Assembly: GCF_900093605.1 (NCBI RefSeq)
Contig: NZ_FLYE01000048.1
Coordinates: 62,001-126,000 of the forward strand
Length of the DNA stretch: 64,000 bases
Source of the DNA: Candidatus Terasakiella magnetica
GTDB taxonomy: Bacteria > Pseudomonadota > Alphaproteobacteria > Rhodospirillales > Terasakiellaceae
Direction of reading: 5' to 3'
Shown: piece by piece, positions 59,825-64,000 of the stretch
Layout of the letters: each line of letters begins with the position of its first letter
Position numbering within the stretch: the stretch's first letter is position 1
Notes under the pieces: generated by a model
What the model saw: only the letters and a program-made list of their open reading frames with translations
Databases searched by the model: none
What the model was told of the DNA's origin: nothing
Program-made: the position numbers and the translations under genes

Positions 59825-61411
59825 TTATGTCGCCTGCTCTTTTGTCTTATGGAATTCCAGCTCTGGATAGTCTTCCTGTGCCTTGTCCAAATGCCATGCA
59901 TTTCGGGCCAGAAAAACAGGTTCCTGATCATGATCATCCCCTGTTGCCCCGCGATTTTCATCCAGAAACTTTTTCAGTTTCAGATGATCATCGCACGTCA
60001 CCCAGCGCGCAGTGTAAAGCGAAGTCGCTTCGAATATGACCGGAATATTATATTCCGTGCGAATCCGGTCTGCCAGAACTTCAAACTGCAAGGCCCCAAC
60101 AACACCAACAATCCAGTCAGACCCTATCAATGGCTTAAAGACGCGTGCAGCGCCCTCTTCAGCAATCTGTTGCAGGGCTTTACCCAAATGTTTGGCTTTC
60201 ATCGGGTCTTCTGGGCGGGCTTTTTGCAAAATTTCAGGGGCAAAACTTGGAATACCCGTGAAATGAAGGGCTTCACCTTCAGTCAAGGCATCACCAATGC
60301 GCAAATTCCCATGGTTTGGCAAACCGATGATATCACCAGCGACTGCTTCTTCAGCAAGCTCACGGTCTTGGGCCAAAAACAGAGTTGGGTTATGAACATT
60401 GATCATTTTATTAGTGCGCACATGCTTCATTTTCATGCCGCGTTTAAAATGACCGGAACACAGGCGGATAAAGGCAATACGGTCGCGGTGTTTCGGGTCC
60501 ATATTGGCCTGAATTTTAAAGACAAAACCGGTGACTTTTTTCTCCGTTGGCTCAATCTCGCGATCTTTGGTCGGTTGTGCACGTGGACTTGGTGCAACTG
60601 TGGCCAAACCTTCCAACAATTCACGCACGCCAAATGTGTTAATGGCAGAGCCAAAATAAACCGGCGTCAAGTGACCCGCAAGATAACTCTCCAGATCAAA
60701 CTCTGGGCAAAGCCCGCGCACCATTTCAACATCTTCGCGCAGTTTTTCCAGCGCGTCTTCAGGTAAAAGCTCATCAAGCTTAGGGTCATCAAGGCCCTGA
60801 CATTCAATGCCTTCTGTCAAAGTATCATTCTTGCCTTTATCAACAAGGATGAGCTTGTCGTTAAAGAGGTCATAACAACCAAGGAAGTTACGCCCCATGC
60901 CGATAGGCCAACTGGCAGGCACCACGTCAAGTGCCAGTTCCTGCTCCACCTCATCCAAAATTTCAAAGGCATCGCGACCTTCCCGGTCAAGCTTGTTCAC
61001 AAAGGTCGTAATCGGCACATCACGCAGGCGACATACCTCAAACAATTTACGGGTCTGGTTCTCAATACCTTTTGCCGCATCCAGCACCATGACGGCAGAA
61101 TCCACCGCTGTAAGCGTGCGATAGGTATCTTCAGAAAAATCTTCGTGACCCGGCGTATCAAGCAGGTTGAAGGTTTTATCAAGATAATCAAACGTCATAA
61201 CTGATGAGGCAACAGAAATCCCGCGTTCCTGTTCCACCTTCATCCAGTCAGAACGCGCACGACGACGATCACCTTTTGCCTTTACAGCCCCTGCCAACTG
61301 AATAGCACCCCCAAAGAGGAGCAACTTCTCAGTCAGTGTTGTTTTACCTGCATCAGGGTGAGAAATAATCGCAAAAGTTCTGCGCTTATAGATTTCTGTT
61401 TCAAGTGTCAT
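59825..61411 (-). CDS. prfC: Peptide chain release factor 3
   Basis: This 528-residue GTPase removes RF1/RF2 from the ribosome after termination. The G1 loop AIISHPDAGKTTLTEKLL, DTPGHEDFSEDTYR (G3) and FVNKLDREGRD (G4) are intact, and the C-terminal half (FKIQANMDPKHRDRIAF, GDIIGLPNHGNLRIGD) matches RF3 and not EF-G. Length is normal. Upstream region 61412-61536 is shared with a divergent small gene. Confidence 0.95.
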   Translation of the reverse strand: MTLETEIYKRRTFAIISHPDAGKTTLTEKLLLFGGAIQLAGAVKAKGDRRRARSDWMKVEQERGISVASSVMTFDYLDKTFNLLDTPGHEDFSEDTYRTLTAVDSAVMVLDAAKGIENQTRKLFEVCRLRDVPITTFVNKLDREGRDAFEILDEVEQELALDVVPASWPIGMGRNFLGCYDLFNDKLILVDKGKNDTLTEGIECQGLDDPKLDELLPEDALEKLREDVEMVRGLCPEFDLESYLAGHLTPVYFGSAINTFGVRELLEGLATVAPSPRAQPTKDREIEPTEKKVTGFVFKIQANMDPKHRDRIAFIRLCSGHFKRGMKMKHVRTNKMINVHNPTLFLAQDRELAEEAVAGDIIGLPNHGNLRIGDALTEGEALHFTGIPSFAPEILQKARPEDPMKAKHLGKALQQIAEEGAARVFKPLIGSDWIVGVVGALQFEVLADRIRTEYNIPVIFEATSLYTARWVTCDDHLKLKKFLDENRGATGDDHDQEPVFLARNAWHLDKAQEDYPELEFHKTKEQAT

Positions 61412-61536
61412 GACGTGCTTAAATCCAATAAAATTTTTCAGACAATAGGCATATTGAGAAAAATGGCGAGTCCTTTTTTTGACCTTAATCCTGTAACTTG
61501 TTACTCTATTTAAAAATAGTGGGAGGAAAGAGCATC

Positions 61537-61920
61537 ATGACTGATACAAATAACGCACCTAAAGCAACACCAAAATTAAAACGAGCCCGTCATGCCAGCG
61601 CCCAAGCCACCTATATGGAACGAAAGCGCGCTGAAGGTAAGGAATGGTTAGCCACATGGGTGCCCGGTGAGGCCAAAGAAAGCTTTAAAGCCCTTGCCAA
61701 AAGTGCCAATACTGATGAAAATGCGCCTTCAAAATCTTATATTCAAGCCGTTGAAAAAGCCGTTGGGGAAAGCGCGCCAGATTGGGCGAAAGCCAACCAA
61801 ACCCTGTTAAATCTCTGGCTCATTGCTGAGCATAATGTGCAAATTGATTTCACCGCCCCAACAGAGAAGAAACCGAAGAAGGACAAAAAGCACAAAGAGA
61901 AGAAGAAAAAGAAAAAGTAA
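61537..61920 (+). CDS. Small basic protein with lysine-rich tail
   Basis: ATG at 61537 has GGAGG nine to ten bases upstream and gives 127 residues; an upstream in-frame start (61498) would precede the ribosome-binding site. The N-terminus resembles small DNA-binding proteins of the ribbon-helix-helix or plasmid-type kind (RARHASAQATYMERKRAEGK, then EWLATWVPGEAKESFKALA). The C-terminal 20 residues are almost all lysine with a few Glu, Pro and His. Not recognised. Probably binds nucleic acid; inference from charge. Confidence 0.7.
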   Translation: MTDTNNAPKATPKLKRARHASAQATYMERKRAEGKEWLATWVPGEAKESFKALAKSANTDENAPSKSYIQAVEKAVGESAPDWAKANQTLLNLWLIAEHNVQIDFTAPTEKKPKKDKKHKEKKKKKK

Positions 61921-61930
61921 GCCTTTGTTC

Positions 61931-62755
61931 TTATTTCGTCGCAGCCAAGTGGTTTAACAGCCCGTAGGTCGCCTGAATACTTGATGCATCGATCTCGGCT
62001 TCAAACTCTGCCCTTTTCGCCTCGTCATGCACCCGAATGCTGATGGGAGAATAAAGCGTGCGCAACAGCTTTAAAGTTTCCTTCTCACTTAAGGTCCAAG
62101 CCCACACGCCTTCGCCTTCAAAGGCATATTTTTCTGATTGACCCAAGCCGTTATTGATCGAGCGCATCAACCACCCAACACGATCATTAAAATCAGCAAA
62201 TGATTTCGCCATATGGGCAAAATAGCGATCAATGGCTTTATTGGCTTCAATATGACGATAAAGGTCGCCCCACTGGGCCTCATTTTCCTTTATTTCTAAA
62301 ATAGCATCCCAGTAGCCCTGAACGTCTTTTTCCACCTTTTGCTGACATTCATTGCCTGCCAACATCTCCAAAGACTTAAACAGACCCGGCAACATGCGTC
62401 GTGAAAACACCTCCATATCACCTGAGACAAGCTCCCCCGTATCAGGAAACCATTTAGAGAATCGTTTGACCAACAATCGATCAAAGGGACGTTGGCGCAC
62501 CTTTGAACAGAGGTTTTTCTCTTTCCATTTTAAGTGAGCATTAATGCTTTGTGAAAAATGCTGCACCAAAAGGGCGGACTTTTCCTCAGCAAAATTGCGT
62601 GTCAGCGTTTCAATAACCTTTGGCGAAATACCGGGCAAATACCCCTCTTTCTGATTTTCCAGAAGGTATTGAGTAAAATGATCAATCAAGCCCTGAACCG
62701 TTGAGCCATAGACTTCTTTATCCGGACGAATAAAATGTTGTTCTTTATTATTCAT
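61931..62755 (-). CDS. Unknown helical protein
   Basis: ATG at 62755 follows AAGGAG and gives 274 residues (MNNKEQHFIRPDKEVYGST); an earlier in-frame ATG at 62851 has no ribosome-binding site. The protein is soluble and helical, with aromatic-rich segments (KRFSKWFPDTG, YWDAILEIKENEAQWGDLYR). No family recognised. It is convergent with the basic-tail gene, ten bases apart, and divergent from the queC operon. Confidence 0.7.
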   Translation of the reverse strand: MNNKEQHFIRPDKEVYGSTVQGLIDHFTQYLLENQKEGYLPGISPKVIETLTRNFAEEKSALLVQHFSQSINAHLKWKEKNLCSKVRQRPFDRLLVKRFSKWFPDTGELVSGDMEVFSRRMLPGLFKSLEMLAGNECQQKVEKDVQGYWDAILEIKENEAQWGDLYRHIEANKAIDRYFAHMAKSFADFNDRVGWLMRSINNGLGQSEKYAFEGEGVWAWTLSEKETLKLLRTLYSPISIRVHDEAKRAEFEAEIDASSIQATYGLLNHLAATK

Positions 62756-62879
62756 TATGCGCAGTCTCCTTACTACGTAATTATACATAGAGATGTGCCG
62801 TCTGGCAAAAAAACTTGTGGCTCTCTTTAATATATGAAATAAGGTGCCCAACTAGATTTTGAAGGTTGAATATCAATCT

Positions 62880-62910
62880 CCCGGTCGCAGCCTACCCGGA
62901 TAAAACAAGG
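62880..62910 (+). promoter_or_regulatory. preQ1-I riboswitch (RF00522 type)
   Basis: The sequence CCCGGTCGCAG then CCTACCCGG then ATAAAACAAGG has the order of preQ1-I aptamers: a short GC stem (CCGG 62881-62884 with CCGG 62896-62899), a C-containing loop GTCGCAGCC, and the A-rich tail AAAACAAGG that closes the H-type pseudoknot. The Shine-Dalgarno AAGG is the tail end, 10 bases before the queC ATG, so preQ1 binding would block translation. It closely resembles the Thermoanaerobacter aptamer. Confidence 0.87.
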
Positions 62911-62920
62911 ATAACGCAAA

Positions 62921-63628
62921 ATGAAATCCATTGTGATTTGCTCAGGCGGGCTCGATTCCGTCACACTGGCCTATAAAATGGCCCATGAGCACGACTTAAA
63001 ACGCCTTATTTCTTTTGATTATGGTCAGCGCCATAAAAAAGAAACCGCCTATGCTGCGCGTTGTGCAGAACGTTTAGGCGTACCTCTTGATATTGTGGAC
63101 ATCACCGCCATTGGAGCTTTACTCACAGGTTCAGCCCTCACTGATGACGTGGATGTGCCCGATGGTCATTACGCTGAAGAGAGTATGAAAAGCACGGTCG
63201 TTCCCAATCGCAACGCCATTATGCTCACCATCGCCTTTGGTGCGGCAGCCGCGCAAAATTGTGATTGCGTGGCAACAGCCGTTCATGGCGGGGATCATTT
63301 TATCTATCCTGATTGTCGCCCCGATTTCATCGACAGTTTCAATAAAATGCAGGCCCATGCACTTGATGGCTATGCTGATGTAGAGCTTTATGCCCCGTTT
63401 GTTCATATCCCTAAAGATGCGATTGTCACACAAGGCATGAAACTAAACGTGCCTTATGAAGACACATGGTCTTGTTATAAAGGCGGTGAAATTCATTGCG
63501 GGCGATGTGGCACCTGCGTTGAGCGCCGTGAAGCCTTCCATCTGGCAGGTGAAACAGACCCGACCAAATATGCCGATCCTGACTTCTGGATTAAAGCGCG
63601 TGAAAACCATCAGGCTGAAAAGGTGTAA
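62921..63628 (+). CDS. queC: 7-cyano-7-deazaguanine synthase
   Basis: This 235-residue enzyme makes preQ0 from 7-carboxy-7-deazaguanine, ammonia and ATP in queuosine synthesis. The N-terminal PP-loop is SGGLDSVTLAY, the second conserved site is VPNRNAIMLTIAFGAAAA, and the zinc site is Cys185, Cys193, Cys196, Cys199 (WSCYKGGEIHCGRCGTC). First gene behind the preQ1-I riboswitch; queD starts six bases after its stop. Confidence 0.96.
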   Translation: MKSIVICSGGLDSVTLAYKMAHEHDLKRLISFDYGQRHKKETAYAARCAERLGVPLDIVDITAIGALLTGSALTDDVDVPDGHYAEESMKSTVVPNRNAIMLTIAFGAAAAQNCDCVATAVHGGDHFIYPDCRPDFIDSFNKMQAHALDGYADVELYAPFVHIPKDAIVTQGMKLNVPYEDTWSCYKGGEIHCGRCGTCVERREAFHLAGETDPTKYADPDFWIKARENHQAEKV

Positions 63629-63634
63629 TGAGCC

Positions 63635-63991
63635 ATGTTTACCATTTCCAAACAGTTCCACTTTTCCGCCTCTCACCAGCTTCATGGGCTGGCAGATGAT
63701 CACCCTTGTTCGCGTCTTCATGGTCACAACTATATTTGCGAAGTGGTCTTGCAGTCTGACACGCTAAATTCTGTTGGATTTGTGCGTGATTATCGCGAAC
63801 TCTCAGACCTTAAAAACTATATTGATGATGAGCTTGATCACCGTCACCTCAATGACGTTTTAGGTGAAAATAACACCACAGCAGAACTCATGGCCCAGCA
63901 TTTATATAACTGGGCTCATGCGCGTTGGTCTGAAGTGGTCGCTGTGCGCATCAGTGAAACACCAAAAACATGGGCGGAGTATCGACCATGA
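63635..63991 (+). CDS. queD: 6-carboxy-tetrahydropterin synthase QueD
   Basis: This 118-residue enzyme makes 6-carboxy-tetrahydropterin from dihydroneopterin triphosphate in the queuosine pathway. FHFSASHQL with zinc ligand His14, catalytic Cys25 in HPCSRLHGHNY (His29, His31 zinc ligands), and the C-terminal ISETPKTWAEY are typical. The stop overlaps the next ATG (ATGA). Confidence 0.95.
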   Translation: MFTISKQFHFSASHQLHGLADDHPCSRLHGHNYICEVVLQSDTLNSVGFVRDYRELSDLKNYIDDELDHRHLNDVLGENNTTAELMAQHLYNWAHARWSEVVAVRISETPKTWAEYRP

Positions 63992-64000
63992 GCAAACCCA
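63988..64000 (+). CDS. Start of next gene in the que operon (only four codons visible; perhaps queE)
   Basis: ATG at 63988 overlaps the queD stop by four bases and opens MSKP before the window ends. The order queC-queD-queE is frequent, so 7-carboxy-7-deazaguanine synthase is a reasonable guess, but four codons do not show it. Confidence 0.5.

Noticed and set aside
59849-60766. 305-codon frame opposite prfC
   Set aside because: Shadow of prfC; no ribosome-binding site and aromatic-rich random composition.
1-64000. CRISPR array, prophage, insertion sequence, tRNA or rRNA
   Set aside because: No regularly spaced repeats, transposase, integrase or cloverleaf-like sequence was seen by reading; a tRNAscan or ISfinder search would settle it.

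Overview
The window reads as chromosome of a free-living, mid-GC alphaproteobacterium, probably of the Rhodospirillales type (Terasakiella/Magnetospirillum-like; inferred, not proven). The main pointers are a ChvI-ChvG two-component pair followed by a short C-terminal-only HprK, RapZ, a mannose-type EIIA, HPr and enzyme I; a DivL-like kinase with tyrosine in place of the phospho-acceptor histidine; and pgsA directly followed by molybdopterin genes. No rRNA, tRNA, insertion sequence, prophage or CRISPR array was seen. Coding density is high, and many neighbouring genes overlap by 1-4 bases.

Layout. 1-5.2 kb: end of a DUF58/BatA-like/DUF4159 membrane operon. 5.2-11.6 kb: LysR regulator with a divergent glutathionyl-hydroquinone reductase, yaaA, a protein with two NTF2-like repeats, pckA and a HugZ-like protein. 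11.7-17.9 kb: chvI-chvG-hprK-rapZ-EIIA-ptsH-ptsI, a PTS without a sugar permease and so probably regulatory. 17.9-20.8 kb: two glycosyltransferases and a hydrolase. 20.8-22.8 kb: an unlisted 57-residue gene, twin palindromes, and ahcY with a hairpin-rich leader. 22.8-27.6 kb: a globin-coupled diguanylate cyclase, the DivL-like kinase, two unknown genes and an HPt protein. 27.6-33.5 kb: racemase, aminotransferase, DUF2125, uvrC and a solute-binding protein. 33.7-37.6 kb: pgsA, mobB, moeA, moaD, moaE and a LOG-family enzyme.

37.6-39.8 kb: a CRP-family regulator, a perfect CRP-type box, a candidate small RNA with C-rich loops, and a flavoprotein. 39.8-45.7 kb: a tightly coupled operon encoding a cytoplasmic [NiFe] hydrogenase (small and large subunit), its maturation protease, and a hybrid histidine kinase whose N-terminus is a Rieske [2Fe-2S] domain. 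I read this as a candidate hydrogen- or redox-sensing system. 45.8-57.8 kb: thirteen genes on the minus strand and two divergent genes. They encode an ExbB-like channel, an ExbD-like partner, two TonB/TolA-like proteins, lipoproteins, a lytic transglycosylase, a DUF4384 protein, a glycine-zipper protein and an exported caspase-fold peptidase. This looks like an undescribed energised, envelope-spanning apparatus. 57.8-64 kb: a second hybrid kinase, prfC, two unknown genes, and queC-queD (and the start of the next gene) behind a preQ1-I riboswitch.

The two strongest candidates for new biology are the hydrogenase/Rieske-kinase operon and the ExbB/caspase envelope cluster. The CRP box with its divergent small RNA is a third.
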